A stretch of 57,491 nucleotides of DNA. Origin: an uncultured Acidobacteriia bacterium. GTDB taxonomy: Bacteria; Acidobacteriota; Terriglobia; Bryobacterales; Bryobacteraceae. The stretch covers positions 1 through 57,491 of the forward strand of contig CAIUOG010000142.1 in NCBI GenBank assembly GCA_903900705.1, written 5' to 3'. Of the stretch, positions 33,401 to 41,310 are shown in pieces. Every line of letters begins with the position of its first letter. Position 1 is the stretch's first letter. Below the pieces are notes generated by a model. It was not told the DNA's origin. It was given only the letters and a program-made list of their open reading frames with translations, and ran no database searches. The translations under genes were made by a program, and so were the position numbers.

Positions 33401-33642
33401 TGCGCCCCGTGCTCATGACCGCGCTCGCCATGGTCATCGGCATGTTGCCCATGTCCCTCGGCTGGGGCGAGGGCGGCGAACAGAACGCACCCCTCGGCCG
33501 CGCCGTCATCGGCGGCCTCATCCTGGCAACTTTCAGCACGCTCTTCTTCGTGCCGATCGTCTACAGCTTCCTGCGCCGGAAGCCGCCCGTCAATCAGGAT
33601 GAACAAATCGAACTTGAAGCGCACGAAGAACTGGTGGCATAG
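30442..33642 (+). CDS. RND efflux pump inner-membrane transporter (HAE1/AcrB type)
   Basis: 1066 aa proton-driven drug or metabolite exporter with the twelve-helix, two-large-loop RND architecture. WIVKLALRRPYTFVVMA is the typical N terminus; PYIDIPVVSV and ISPDEM open the porter domain. In TM4, GILVDDATVEIENVH contains the paired aspartates D401-D402 of the proton relay. The C-terminal TM10-12 region has GVATANSILMVTFAN and LRPVLMTALAMVIGMLPMSLG. The GTG at 30442 was chosen over an upstream ATG-less extension because MWIVKLALRRPYT is the family start and GGAG precedes it. First gene of a three-gene pump operon. Confidence 0.93.
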   Translation: MWIVKLALRRPYTFVVMAVLIAVLGGLSIVAMPKDIFPYIDIPVVSVIWSYNGISPDEMMSRISTVFERAVTSTVNDIEHIEANAYNGVSVVKIFFQPNVKIDLAIAQVVAVCQPVVRIMPPGIFPPGVLKYDASTVPILQLSLSGKNISEQDLFDMGQNVIRTQLATIQGATVPPPYGGKQRQIMVDIDPNSLFARGLSATDVTSALNLQSLILPAGTAKMGDREFFVRLNSSPTTIQGVNDLPVKVSNGGVVYMRDIAQVRDGFAVQANIVRTNGHRSALMTILKNGQASTLDVVKGIKDQLKKVSASLPPGFEVTPLFDQSLFVSAAIDGVIKEGLTAAILTAVMILLFLGSWRSTVIVCTSIPLSILTSCIVLWAMGYTINVMTLGGMALAVGILVDDATVEIENVHRNMGMAKPLTRAILDGAQQIALPSFVSTLAICIVFIPVLLLTGPAKFLFTPLALAVVFAMMMSYFLTRTLVPTMVHYMLGSEVEIYAHGEEGLAHAKGLIWQTHHAFNIRFEKMREKYHKMLSWCLHHRARVSLVYGLFVLCSLGLVTVVGSDFFPTVDSGQLRLHVRAPEGTRIEETERVFSGVEEVIRQTLDKDELRTITDNIGLPNQSFALAWGDNAVISAADGEILISLNPEKHRPTALLQRKLRHALRTSFPDETFFFQAANITNQILNFGIPSPIDVQIQTRDAAAGYKLAVELQDRVAVVPGAVDVRINQQVKTPQLDLTVDRTKADQSGLTQRDVANSLLISLSSSGQTAPNQWLNPVNGVSYSIAVQTPQFKIDSLDSLKHTPVTSPGGGNPQLLDNLLTGVKRSTTSSLVSHYNVQPVFDVFANVDQRDLGGVVGDIQKIMDSTKLPKGATLVLRGQAETMKTSFRRLGLGAVFAILLVYLLMVVNFQSWLDPFIILTALPGAFAGILWMLFATQTTISVPSLMGTIMSIGVATANSILMVTFANDERMAGKNEIEAALSAGFTRLRPVLMTALAMVIGMLPMSLGWGEGGEQNAPLGRAVIGGLILATFSTLFFVPIVYSFLRRKPPVNQDEQIELEAHEELVA

Positions 33643-33650
33643 CCGACAAC

Positions 33651-35054
33651 ATGAATAAGAACGAGACATCGAGTCAACCCCATCACATCTCGCCCGGTAA
33701 GGTCATTCTGGTGATCGTCCTGCTGGTCGTCGTGGTGGGCGCAATCGCCGTGGCGGGCTACCTGCCGATGAAGGCGCGCGAGGAAGCCGCGGCCGCCGCC
33801 GCGAAGGAAGAAAAGGTCACCCTCCCCCGCGTTGGCGCAGTCCTGGTCAAACGCGCCGCTCAGGATTCCGAAGTGGTGCTCCCCGGCACCATCAGCGCCC
33901 TCGCCGAAGCCTCCGTCTTCGCCCGCGCCTCCGGCTACGTGAAAAAACGCTACGTCGATATCGGCGACCGCGTCAAATCCGGCCAGCTCATGGCCGAAAT
34001 TGAAGCCCCCGAACTCGACCAGCAGGTCGCCCAGGCCCGCGCCGCCGTCTCCCAGGCGCAGCAGCAGCTGGGCCAGGCCAAAGCCTCCCTGCTCCAGGCG
34101 CAGTCCCAGCGCGATCTCGCCAAAATCACCGCCGCCCGCTACAACAATCTCGTCACCAAAGGCGCCGTCGCCCGTCAGGATGCCGATACCCAGGACGCCG
34201 CCTTCAAAACCGCCGAGGCTCTCGTCGCCGCCCAGGAAGCCAACGTCAGCGCCGCCGGTGAAAATGTCCGCCAGTCGGAAGCCAATCTGCAGCGCATCAT
34301 TTCTCTGCAGGATTTTAAGAGCGTCCGCGCTCCCTTCGCCGGCATCGTCACCGTCCGCAATATCGAAGTCGGCTCTCTCATCTCCGCCAACGGCGGCGGC
34401 CAGGGCATGACCTCCAATTCCGCCGGCTCCGGCAGCGCCACCGGGAATGAAATGTACCGCGTGGCGCAGGTCGGCACCGTCCGCATTCTCGAGAATGTCC
34501 CCCAGACCAACGCCCCCGGAATCCACGTCGGCATGCCGTCTGAGATCACCGTCACCGAATTCCCCGGCCGCAAATTCCCCGGCAAAGTCGCCCGCACCTC
34601 CAACTCACTCGACCCCGCCTCCCGCACCATGCTGGTGGAGGTCCACGTCAACAACGCCGATGGCAAACTCCTGCCCGGCATGTACGCCGAAGTCCGCTTC
34701 CGCAGCCATCGCGACAACCCGCCCTTCCTCATTCCCGGCGACTCCGTCATCGCCGCCAATGCCGGTCCCCAGGTGGCGATTCTTCAGGAACCCGATACCG
34801 CCGGGGATAATGGAAATCCTGAGACCCGGGGAGCGAAAAAGGTGCATCTCGTGCCAGTCCAGCTCGGACGGGATTTCGGAACACAGACCGAGGTAATCGC
34901 CGGTCTGCAGGGAACGGAGATGGTCGTAATGAATCCGAGTGATGACGTTCGCGAGGGTGCCCTGGTCAGGGCTGAAGTGACCGCCGGTCGTGGCGGCGGG
35001 TCTGACAAAGGGGACAAGAGCGCGGCCCCGGCTCAAAAGGGAGCGGCAAAGTAA
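33651..35054 (+). CDS. RND efflux periplasmic adaptor (membrane fusion protein)
   Basis: 467 aa. A single N-terminal membrane anchor (about 18-40, VILVIVLLVVVVGAIAVAGYL) is followed by the lipoyl half-motif ASGYVKKRYVDIGDRVKSGQLMAEI, an alpha-helical hairpin of about 110 residues rich in Ala and Gln (QVAQARAAVSQAQQQLGQ), the second lipoyl half VRAPFAGIVTVRNIEVGSLI, and beta-barrel and membrane-proximal domains. Eight bases after the RND gene and directly followed by the TolC-like gene, it bridges pump and outer-membrane channel. The tail (about 440-467) is Gly/Lys/Ala-rich and disordered. Confidence 0.93.
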   Translation: MNKNETSSQPHHISPGKVILVIVLLVVVVGAIAVAGYLPMKAREEAAAAAAKEEKVTLPRVGAVLVKRAAQDSEVVLPGTISALAEASVFARASGYVKKRYVDIGDRVKSGQLMAEIEAPELDQQVAQARAAVSQAQQQLGQAKASLLQAQSQRDLAKITAARYNNLVTKGAVARQDADTQDAAFKTAEALVAAQEANVSAAGENVRQSEANLQRIISLQDFKSVRAPFAGIVTVRNIEVGSLISANGGGQGMTSNSAGSGSATGNEMYRVAQVGTVRILENVPQTNAPGIHVGMPSEITVTEFPGRKFPGKVARTSNSLDPASRTMLVEVHVNNADGKLLPGMYAEVRFRSHRDNPPFLIPGDSVIAANAGPQVAILQEPDTAGDNGNPETRGAKKVHLVPVQLGRDFGTQTEVIAGLQGTEMVVMNPSDDVREGALVRAEVTAGRGGGSDKGDKSAAPAQKGAAK

Positions 35055-37070
35055 ATGGTTGCGGCACTGAAATCGGAACTGATGAAACGCACCCTGGCCC
35101 TCGGCCTCTGCTGCGTCCTCGTGACGCCCCTCGGCGCGCAGACGCCCCCGCCCGCTCCTCCCGCTCCCGCGCCCGCGGCTGCCGTGGTCCCCCCAGCCGC
35201 TCATACCAGCTATCAGGCCGGCTGGAAGGGCTCCTGGCTGTCTTCCTCCCTGCCCGCCGTCAACTTGCGCGATTCCACCCGGATTCACGACCTCATCAAA
35301 TCCGGCAACATCTACCTCTCCCTGCAGGACGCCATCGCCCTCGCGCTCGAAAACAATCTCGATCTCGAACTCGAACGCTACGGCATGGGCATTGCCGAAA
35401 CCGACACGCTGCGCGCGCGCGGCGGCGGAGCCCTGCGCGGCATCGTCCTCACGGCCAACGAAGCTCCTACCGGCGTCAGCGGCCCCGGCGCTCCCCTCGT
35501 CAACTCCGCCGCCACCGGCTCCACCCCCCAGGTCAACGGCGCAACCGCGTTTTCTGATTCCGCCTTCGTCCAGCAGGCGCAGGATAACCTCAACATCGGC
35601 GGCACCTTCGCCGCCTCCGGTGGCACCGCCATCCCCCAGTTCGACCCCATCTTTACCGGCCAGTTCCAGCTGCAGCACCTCACCACGCCGCAGACCAGCA
35701 CCCTCGTCACCGGCACCCCGTCCCTCGTTGCGGACACCATCGTCGGCAACGCCGGCTACACCCAGGGCTTCGATACCGGTCTCCAGGTTTCCGCCGGCTT
35801 CCAGAACGTCCGCACCCACAACAACTCGTCGCGCAATCTCATCGACCCCTTTATCAACTCCGGCCTCAGCGTTTCCGTCACCCAGCCCCTCCTGCGCGGC
35901 TTTGGCAAGGAACTCAATACCCGCTACATCCGCATCGCGCAGAACAGCGAAAAAGCCTCCGCCCACATCTTCCGCTTCCAGGCTTCCATCACCGTCGGCG
36001 GCGTCATCCGTCTCTATACGGATCTCGTCAGCCTCACCGAAGACCTCCGCGTGAAGCGCGAAACCCTCGCCACCGCGCGGCGTCTCGTCGAAGACAACAG
36101 CAGCAAGGTGGAGCAGGGCACGCTCGCCCCCATCGAACTCACCCGCGCCCAGGCTCAGGTCGCCGCCGCCCGGCAGGATGAAATCAACGCCGCCGGCTTC
36201 GTCCGCCAGCAGGAACTGATCCTCAAAGACGTGCTCACCCGGGACGCCGCCTCAGATCCCCTCGTCCACGAGGCCCACATCATCCCCACCGATACCCTCG
36301 CCATCCGCGAAGCCCCGGCCGAGCCCGTCGAAGATCTCATCAAAACCGCGCTCCAGTTCCGGCCCGATTTCCAGGCCGCCAAACTCCAGCTCACCAACTC
36401 CGAAATCACCCTCAAAGGTGCGCTCAACAATCTGAAGCCGCAGCTCGACGTCGTCGCCAACCTCACCAACAACGGCCTCGCCGGCGCAGGCAACCCCGCC
36501 TTCGTCACCTCCGCCATCACCACCGGCGGACCCGGTTCGCTCCTCGGCTACGGCGGCGGCCTCGGCTCCGCGCTCGAACAGATTCTGCGCCGCGACTACC
36601 CCAGCTATTCCATCGGCCTGAACCTCACCCTGCCCGTCCGCAACCGCACCGCCCAGGCCGATCTCGCCCGCGACGAACTGCAGCTCCGCCAAACGCAGGT
36701 CCGCCAGAAACAGCTCGAAAACGAAATCAAACTCGAAGTGGAAGACGCCCTCATTGCCCTGCAGCGCACCCGCGCCGCCTGGGAAGCCGCCGTGGAAACT
36801 TCCAAACTCCAGGCGAAGTCGCTTGAAATCGAGCAGGAACGCTTCAACAACGGCCTCTCCACCAACTTCCTGATCATCCAGTATCAGAACTACGTTGCGC
36901 AGGCGAAGTCCACCGAAGTGGCCGCCCTCGGCGCTTACGTCAAGGCCCGCAGCCGGCTCGACAGCGTGATGGGCATCATTCTCCGCGCCAACGGCGTGGC
37001 TATAGACGAGGCCATCAAAGGGAAGATCTCCCGCGTTTCCGCTCCCGTTTTCACTCCGGCTATAAAATAA
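35055..37070 (+). CDS. TolC family outer-membrane efflux channel
   Basis: 671 aa, longer than the usual 450-500 of TolC. A signal peptide follows M10 (KRTLALGLCCVLVTPLGAQ); the start may be the ATG at 35082. After a Pro/Ala-rich linker the first repeat begins at LSLQDAIALALENNLDLELERYG, a large insertion of about 130 residues with Gly/Thr/Ala-rich beta sequence separates it from SVTQPLLRGFGKELNTRYI, and the second helical repeat contains RPDFQAAKLQLTNSEI and NLTLPVRNRTAQADLARDELQLRQTQVR. The stop codon of the adaptor abuts its start. Completes the tripartite pump. Confidence 0.9.
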   Translation: MVAALKSELMKRTLALGLCCVLVTPLGAQTPPPAPPAPAPAAAVVPPAAHTSYQAGWKGSWLSSSLPAVNLRDSTRIHDLIKSGNIYLSLQDAIALALENNLDLELERYGMGIAETDTLRARGGGALRGIVLTANEAPTGVSGPGAPLVNSAATGSTPQVNGATAFSDSAFVQQAQDNLNIGGTFAASGGTAIPQFDPIFTGQFQLQHLTTPQTSTLVTGTPSLVADTIVGNAGYTQGFDTGLQVSAGFQNVRTHNNSSRNLIDPFINSGLSVSVTQPLLRGFGKELNTRYIRIAQNSEKASAHIFRFQASITVGGVIRLYTDLVSLTEDLRVKRETLATARRLVEDNSSKVEQGTLAPIELTRAQAQVAAARQDEINAAGFVRQQELILKDVLTRDAASDPLVHEAHIIPTDTLAIREAPAEPVEDLIKTALQFRPDFQAAKLQLTNSEITLKGALNNLKPQLDVVANLTNNGLAGAGNPAFVTSAITTGGPGSLLGYGGGLGSALEQILRRDYPSYSIGLNLTLPVRNRTAQADLARDELQLRQTQVRQKQLENEIKLEVEDALIALQRTRAAWEAAVETSKLQAKSLEIEQERFNNGLSTNFLIIQYQNYVAQAKSTEVAALGAYVKARSRLDSVMGIILRANGVAIDEAIKGKISRVSAPVFTPAIK

Positions 37071-37074
37071 GCGA

Positions 37075-37308
37075 ATGCTGAAGATTGGCACGGTACGGTG
37101 GCGCGGCAAGTGTTCGAAGCATCCGATGTTCGATCCCTACACGGACGGCGCCGGAGCCGTCAAGGGCGGCTGCCCCCGCTGCCAGTCCCTGCTCGAAATC
37201 CACGAATGCCACCAGAAGATGCTCAAACTTATGCGCACCTTCACCCCCCCGCAGGTGAAGAAAAAGGCGGTCAATCCGTTTGAGGATCTCCAGGAAAGCC
37301 TCTTCTGA
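37075..37308 (+). CDS. Small cysteine/histidine-rich zinc-binding protein (77 aa)
   Basis: K-C13SKH16 and GGC33PRC36 with H43 and C45 nearby suggest one zinc site; the rest is basic (KKKAVNPFEDLQESLF tail). Starts four bases after the TolC-like stop, so it may be read through from the pump operon, but the content suggests an independent role. I do not recognise the family. The sequence HPMFDPYTDG is distinctive. Confidence 0.65.
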   Translation: MLKIGTVRWRGKCSKHPMFDPYTDGAGAVKGGCPRCQSLLEIHECHQKMLKLMRTFTPPQVKKKAVNPFEDLQESLF

Positions 37309-37355
37309 TTCCGCCGCCGCCCCAGCCGGAACGGTCCGCTTGCAATAATGGTTCA

Positions 37356-37580
37356 GTGAAAGCTCGGGTGTACGTCACATTCAAACCGTCGGTCCTCGAT
37401 CCGCAGGGCCAGACCATTCGCGCCGCCTTGAACGGCCTCGGCCACAAGGGAATCGAAGAAGTCCGCCAGGGAAAATTCTTTGAAATCACCCTCCAGCCCG
37501 GCGAAGATCTCGATGCCATCGCGCGCGACGTCCTCAGCAATCCGGTAATCGAAAATTACCGGATTGAAATGCTCGACTAA
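37356..37580 (+). CDS. purS: Phosphoribosylformylglycinamidine synthase subunit PurS
   Basis: 74 aa. KARVYVTFKPSVLDPQGQTI, the central GLGHKGIEEVRQGKFFEI and NPVIENYRIEML match the compact PurS dimer that joins PurQ and PurL in the FGAM synthase complex of de novo purine synthesis. The start is GTG at 37356. purQ and purL are not adjacent; glmS follows 48 bases downstream. Both genes encode glutamine-dependent pathways but in different routes. Confidence 0.93.
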   Translation: MKARVYVTFKPSVLDPQGQTIRAALNGLGHKGIEEVRQGKFFEITLQPGEDLDAIARDVLSNPVIENYRIEMLD

Positions 37581-37628
37581 ACCGTCAACACGCCCGCCCC
37601 GCTTCGCATCTTCCCGTACAATGAAGCC

Positions 37629-39482
37629 ATGTGCGGAATTGTCGGTTACGTGGGTTCGCAGCGAGCGGTTCCCATCATCATTGACGGCCTGAAAAGGCTG
37701 GAATATCGAGGTTATGATTCCGCGGGCGTCGCAGTCTATTGCGACGATGAGACGCTGGGTATCCGCCGCGCTTCGGGAAAGCTCCGCAATCTCGAAGACG
37801 TGCTGCAACTGGACCCGGTCGATGGCCGCTATGGCATCGGTCACACCCGCTGGGCGACGCACGGTCGCCCCACCGAGGAGAACGCCCACCCGCATCGTGA
37901 TTGCACCGGCGACATTGTCGTGGTGCACAACGGCATTGTCGAAAACTACCTGCCCCTCAAAGAACAACTGCAGCGCGAGGGCCACTCTTTTACCACCGAA
38001 ACCGATACCGAAGTCATCGCCCACCTGGTCGAAAAATACTTCGAAGGCAATCTGGAACAGGCCGTCCGCACCGCCGTCAAACAACTGCGCGGCGTCTTCG
38101 CCCTGGCCGTTCTCAGCCGCCGCGATCCCAATAAAATCGTCGCCGCCCGTGAGGGTCCCCCCGTCGTCATCGGCCTCGGCAACCACGAATATTTCGTCGC
38201 GTCCGACGTGCCCGCCATCCTCAGCCACACCCGCGACATGTTCTTCCTCGCCGATGGCGATATGGCCATCCTCACCCCCGATGGCGTCCAGCTCTGCGAT
38301 TTCAACGGCACCCCCGTCAATCGCCAGGTCCAGCACGTCCTCTGGGACCCCATCATGGCCGAAAAGGGCGGCTACAAGCACTTCATGCTCAAGGAAATCT
38401 TTGAGCAGCCCCGCGCCGTCCGCGACACCACCCTCGGCCGCGTCGGCCAGGAAACCGGCAAAATCTTCCTCGATGAGATGGACATCACCGAAGCCGAGTT
38501 CCGTGCCTTCAAACAGGTTCGCATCATCGCCTGCGGCACCAGCTGGCATTCCGCCCTCGCCGGGAAGTTCATGATCGAAAGCCTCGCCCGCATTCCCGTC
38601 GAGGTCGATTACGGCAGCGAGTTCCGCTATCGCGATCCCATCGTCACCGCCGACAGCCTCACCGTCGTCATCTCGCAGTCCGGTGAAACCGCCGACACCC
38701 TCGCCGCCCAGCGCGAAGCCAAAAGCAAAGGCTCCAAAACCCTGGCCATCTGCAACGTGGTCGGCTCCATGATCACCCGGGAGGCTTCCGGAACCATCTA
38801 TACCCACGCCGGTCCGGAAATCGGCGTCGCCTCCACCAAGGCCTTCACCTGCCAGCTCACCGCGCTCGCCATCCTCGCGACGTACCTCGGCCAGGTGCGC
38901 GGCGTCATGGACGAAAAGATGTCCCGCGACTTCGTCTCCGAACTCGTCCACATCCCCGGCAAGATCGAAACCATCCTGTCGCATGACAGCCTGTACGAAG
39001 AACTGGCGCGCAAACTCTTCCGCGCTACGGACTTCCTCTATCTCGGCCGCGGCGTCCACTTCCCCATCGCTCTCGAAGGCGCGCTCAAGCTCAAGGAAAT
39101 CTCCTACATCCACGCCGAAGGCTATCCGGCCGGCGAGATGAAGCACGGCCCCAACGCCCTCATCGATGAAAACCTGCCGGTGGTCGTCCTCGCCACTCAC
39201 GATAAGAACAGCCCCGCCAGCGGCATTCTCTATGAGAAGACGCTCTCCAACATTCAGGAAGTGAAGGCCCGCGAAGGCAAGGTCATCGCCATCGTCACCG
39301 AAGGCGATACCGAGGTCCGGAAGGTGGCCGACAACGTCATCGAAATCCCCGCCGCCCCGGATCTTCTCGCCTCCATCCTCGAAATCGTGCCCCTGCAGTT
39401 GCTCGCCTATCACATCGCCGTCCGGCGCGGCTGCGATGTCGATCAGCCCCGCAACCTCGCCAAGAGCGTTACGGTCGAATAG
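37629..39482 (+). CDS. glmS: Glucosamine-fructose-6-phosphate aminotransferase GlmS
   Basis: 617 aa. The N-terminal class II glutaminase begins CGIVGYVG with the catalytic Cys2, then [11 protein letters not shown] and NGIVENY. The two SIS domains (about 290-430 and 460-600) bind fructose 6-phosphate: CGTSWHSAL and [12 protein letters not shown] are typical, and the C terminus LAKSVTVE closes the active site. It makes glucosamine 6-phosphate for peptidoglycan and lipopolysaccharide, so it supplies the mur genes at the right of the window. No glmS ribozyme is evident in the 48-base leader. Confidence 0.97.
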   Translation: MCGIVGYVGSQRAVPIIIDGLKRLEYRGYDSAGVAVYCDDETLGIRRASGKLRNLEDVLQLDPVDGRYGIGHTRWATHGRPTEENAHPHRDCTGDIVVVHNGIVENYLPLKEQLQREGHSFTTETDTEVIAHLVEKYFEGNLEQAVRTAVKQLRGVFALAVLSRRDPNKIVAAREGPPVVIGLGNHEYFVASDVPAILSHTRDMFFLADGDMAILTPDGVQLCDFNGTPVNRQVQHVLWDPIMAEKGGYKHFMLKEIFEQPRAVRDTTLGRVGQETGKIFLDEMDITEAEFRAFKQVRIIACGTSWHSALAGKFMIESLARIPVEVDYGSEFRYRDPIVTADSLTVVISQSGETADTLAAQREAKSKGSKTLAICNVVGSMITREASGTIYTHAGPEIGVASTKAFTCQLTALAILATYLGQVRGVMDEKMSRDFVSELVHIPGKIETILSHDSLYEELARKLFRATDFLYLGRGVHFPIALEGALKLKEISYIHAEGYPAGEMKHGPNALIDENLPVVVLATHDKNSPASGILYEKTLSNIQEVKAREGKVIAIVTEGDTEVRKVADNVIEIPAAPDLLASILEIVPLQLLAYHIAVRRGCDVDQPRNLAKSVTVE

Positions 39483-39498
39483 GCGGCTTCCAAAAAAC

Positions 39499-39918
39499 GT
39501 GCGGCAGGCTCACGGCGAACTCAGCGTCTCCACCCGCGGGAAAGGTCTGTACGACATCTCGCGGGAGGTGCGCCAGTGGGTCGCGAAGCAGGGCATCGCC
39601 TGCGGCCTGCTCACCGTCTTCCTTCAGCACACCTCCGCCTCCCTCACCATCCAGGAGAATGCCGATCCCGACGTCCGCCGGGACATGCTCGAATTCTACG
39701 AACGCCTCGTGCCCGAAAACACCCCCTGGTTCCGGCACACCCTCGAAGGCCCGGACGATATGCCTTCCCACATCCGAGCCTCCCTCACCTCCGCCTCCCT
39801 CACCATCCCCGTTCGCGGCGGCGCGCCCGCCCTCGGCACATGGCAGGGCATCTACGTCTTCGAACACCGCGCCGGCCCCGAACGCCGGAATCTACTGCTT
39901 CATCTGCTCGGTGAATGA
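39499..39918 (+). CDS. YjbQ family protein (secondary thiamine-phosphate synthase-like)
   Basis: 139 aa. QHTSASLTIQENADPDVRRDMLEF is the conserved block (only the HTSASLTIQENAD core is diagnostic), with LPSHIRASLT-like and GTWQGIYVFEHR segments following. Members form trimers, and E. coli YjbQ has weak thiamine-phosphate synthase activity; the real role is unsettled. The GTG at 39499 lies 16 bases after the glmS stop and gives the usual length, whereas the upstream in-frame ATG lies inside glmS. Confidence 0.88.
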   Translation: MRQAHGELSVSTRGKGLYDISREVRQWVAKQGIACGLLTVFLQHTSASLTIQENADPDVRRDMLEFYERLVPENTPWFRHTLEGPDDMPSHIRASLTSASLTIPVRGGAPALGTWQGIYVFEHRAGPERRNLLLHLLGE

Positions 39919-39961
39919 AGGTCGCAACCCCGCCGCCCCCGAAACCGTACTATGGAAGTGA

Positions 39962-40543
39962 ATGCGTAACCTGCTGCTGCTTTCCCTCCTCGCCGTCTCC
40001 GCCGCCTCCGCCCAGTCCCTTTCCGTCGGCGTCATCGGCGGCGCGCCATTCAGTGATGTGGTCAACAACGCCACGGTCAGCGGCCTCCAGACCGTCGCCA
40101 AAAGCGCGAACTTCAGCCTCGGTCCCGCCCTCCAGGTGAATCTGCCCGCCAGCCTGCGCCTCGAAGTCGACGCCCTCTATCGCCCCTACAGCTTCAGCCT
40201 CGCCAGCCTGGGCTCCACCCAAAACGTCTCCGCCAACCAGTTCCGCTTCCCCGTCCTCCTCCAGTACCGCTTCGGCTCGCCCGTCGTCAAACCCTTCGTC
40301 GAAGGCGGCCTTTCCTTCGATCACCTCGCCGGACTCAGCGCCGCCGCCAAAAGCATCGTCTCCGGTCCCGGTGCGCTATTGCACCAATCCGACGCGAGCA
40401 TCGTCCTCGGCGCGGGCGTCGACGTCAGGATTCCCTTCGTCCGCCTCAGCGGAGAACTCCGCTTTACCCGCCAGACCGTCTCCAACTTCCAGTCGATTTC
40501 CAATCTGAACCAGGCCGAAGTGCTTTTCGGCCTCCACTTTTAA
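39962..40543 (+). CDS. Outer-membrane beta-barrel protein
   Basis: 193 aa with a short signal peptide (LLLLSLLAVSAASA, cleaved near residue 17). The mature part alternates hydrophobic and polar residues in about eight strands (ALQVNLPASLRLEVDALYRPY, QFRFPVLLQYRFG, VVKPFVEGGLSFDHLAG) and ends in VLFGLHF with a C-terminal phenylalanine, the outer-membrane insertion signal. Such small OmpA/OmpW-like barrels are common in acidobacteria. It stands alone before the division cluster. Confidence 0.82.
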   Translation: MRNLLLLSLLAVSAASAQSLSVGVIGGAPFSDVVNNATVSGLQTVAKSANFSLGPALQVNLPASLRLEVDALYRPYSFSLASLGSTQNVSANQFRFPVLLQYRFGSPVVKPFVEGGLSFDHLAGLSAAAKSIVSGPGALLHQSDASIVLGAGVDVRIPFVRLSGELRFTRQTVSNFQSISNLNQAEVLFGLHF

Positions 40544-40726
40544 CCCACATCGAGCCCCACAAACAATCCACAGGGTTTTTCAGGACATCCGCCCCCCAGG
40601 CCCCCTCCACCGGCTTTCGCCATCCCTTCGCCTCCCAAACAACTAATAGTGGTGTCTGCGGAAGTCGTGCACACCTGTTGTACGCCTGTAACCCAAACGA
40701 TTCCAAGAACTTGGCGCAAAAAAGGC

Positions 40727-40756
40727 TTGCGCGCCACGTTTTGTTCATGGCACAAT
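40727..40756 (+). promoter_or_regulatory. Candidate promoter of the mraZ division cluster
   Basis: TTGCGC (40727-40732), 18 bases, CACAAT (40751-40756): a plausible housekeeping-type -35/-10 pair, with transcription expected to start near 40763. Moderate match, no other candidate in the 251-base gap is as good. Confidence 0.45.
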
Positions 40757-40773
40757 CTGTTGTGTAGACCGAG

Positions 40774-40798
40774 TGGCTAAATTCTGGTAACTAAGTGG
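40774..40798 (+). promoter_or_regulatory. Candidate MraZ operator: three TGG boxes 11 bases apart
   Basis: TGG at 40774, 40785 and 40796 are exactly 11 bases apart (TGGCTAAATTC, TGGTAACTAAG, TGGAGC), two of them as GTGG. MraZ binds series of GTGG/TGGG repeats about one helical turn apart in front of its own gene. The third box overlaps the presumed GTG start of mraZ. Confidence 0.5.
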
Positions 40799-41301
40799 AG
40801 CAAATTTCCAAAGTCGTCTCGATGCCGGTCCTGCCCGCCAGGCAGCCGAACGGTTCCTGGCCCGCCCGGCTCGACGACAAGGGAAGACTCAAGCTCCCCG
40901 CGAAGATCCAGGAGTTCCTCGAGAAGTTTGCGGAGAAGACGTTTTTTTGTACGACGCTCGACGGGTCCACGGGACAAATATACCCGATCCCGGTGTGGGA
41001 ACGATACCAGGACTTCCTCGATAACTATGACGAGGATCCTGCCGCCGTCCGCCGGATCATGACCAGGGCCCAGGGTGTGGGCGGGGAAGCCGACCTCGAC
41101 GCTTCCGGACGTATTACTCTTCCGGCCGAAATGCGGCGGAAGCTCCAGTTGGAAAATCGGGAACTGCGCCTCCAGATGTATCGCGGCGCCGTCCAGATTC
41201 TCACCCAGGAAGCCTGGCTGGAAATGGAGCGCGACGCCGATAACGATCCGGACGCGCTCAGCAAGCTCGAAAAAGCAGGTCTCGGAAAGGGGATCCGGTA
41301 G
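40795..41301 (+). CDS. mraZ: Division/cell-wall cluster regulator MraZ
   Basis: 168 aa, somewhat longer than the usual 140-150. The two AbrB-like SpoVT half-motifs are present: LDDKGRLKLPAKIQEF (about 28-43) and LDASGRITLPAEMRRKL (about 102-118). MraZ represses its own cluster and forms ring-shaped oligomers. The shown GTG start lies within the proposed TGG operator; an alternative ATG at 40822 starts MPVLPARQ and would free the operator from the coding region. First gene of the cluster, ten bases before rsmH. Confidence 0.88.
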   Translation: MEQISKVVSMPVLPARQPNGSWPARLDDKGRLKLPAKIQEFLEKFAEKTFFCTTLDGSTGQIYPIPVWERYQDFLDNYDEDPAAVRRIMTRAQGVGGEADLDASGRITLPAEMRRKLQLENRELRLQMYRGAVQILTQEAWLEMERDADNDPDALSKLEKAGLGKGIR

Positions 41302-41310
41302 TGATGTCGT

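Noticed and set aside
37581-37628. glmS ribozyme or riboswitch in the glmS leader
   Set aside because: The 48-base gap is too short for the ribozyme and shows no matching core.
37353-39413. Open frame of nearly 690 codons antisense to glmS and purS
   Set aside because: GlmS and PurS on the plus strand are unmistakable; the antisense product is compositionally biased and has no recognisable motif.
40747-40765. TGGCAC motif suggesting a sigma-54 promoter before mraZ
   Set aside because: The required GC element ten bases after the GG is missing (TG is there), so the -24/-12 pattern is not met.
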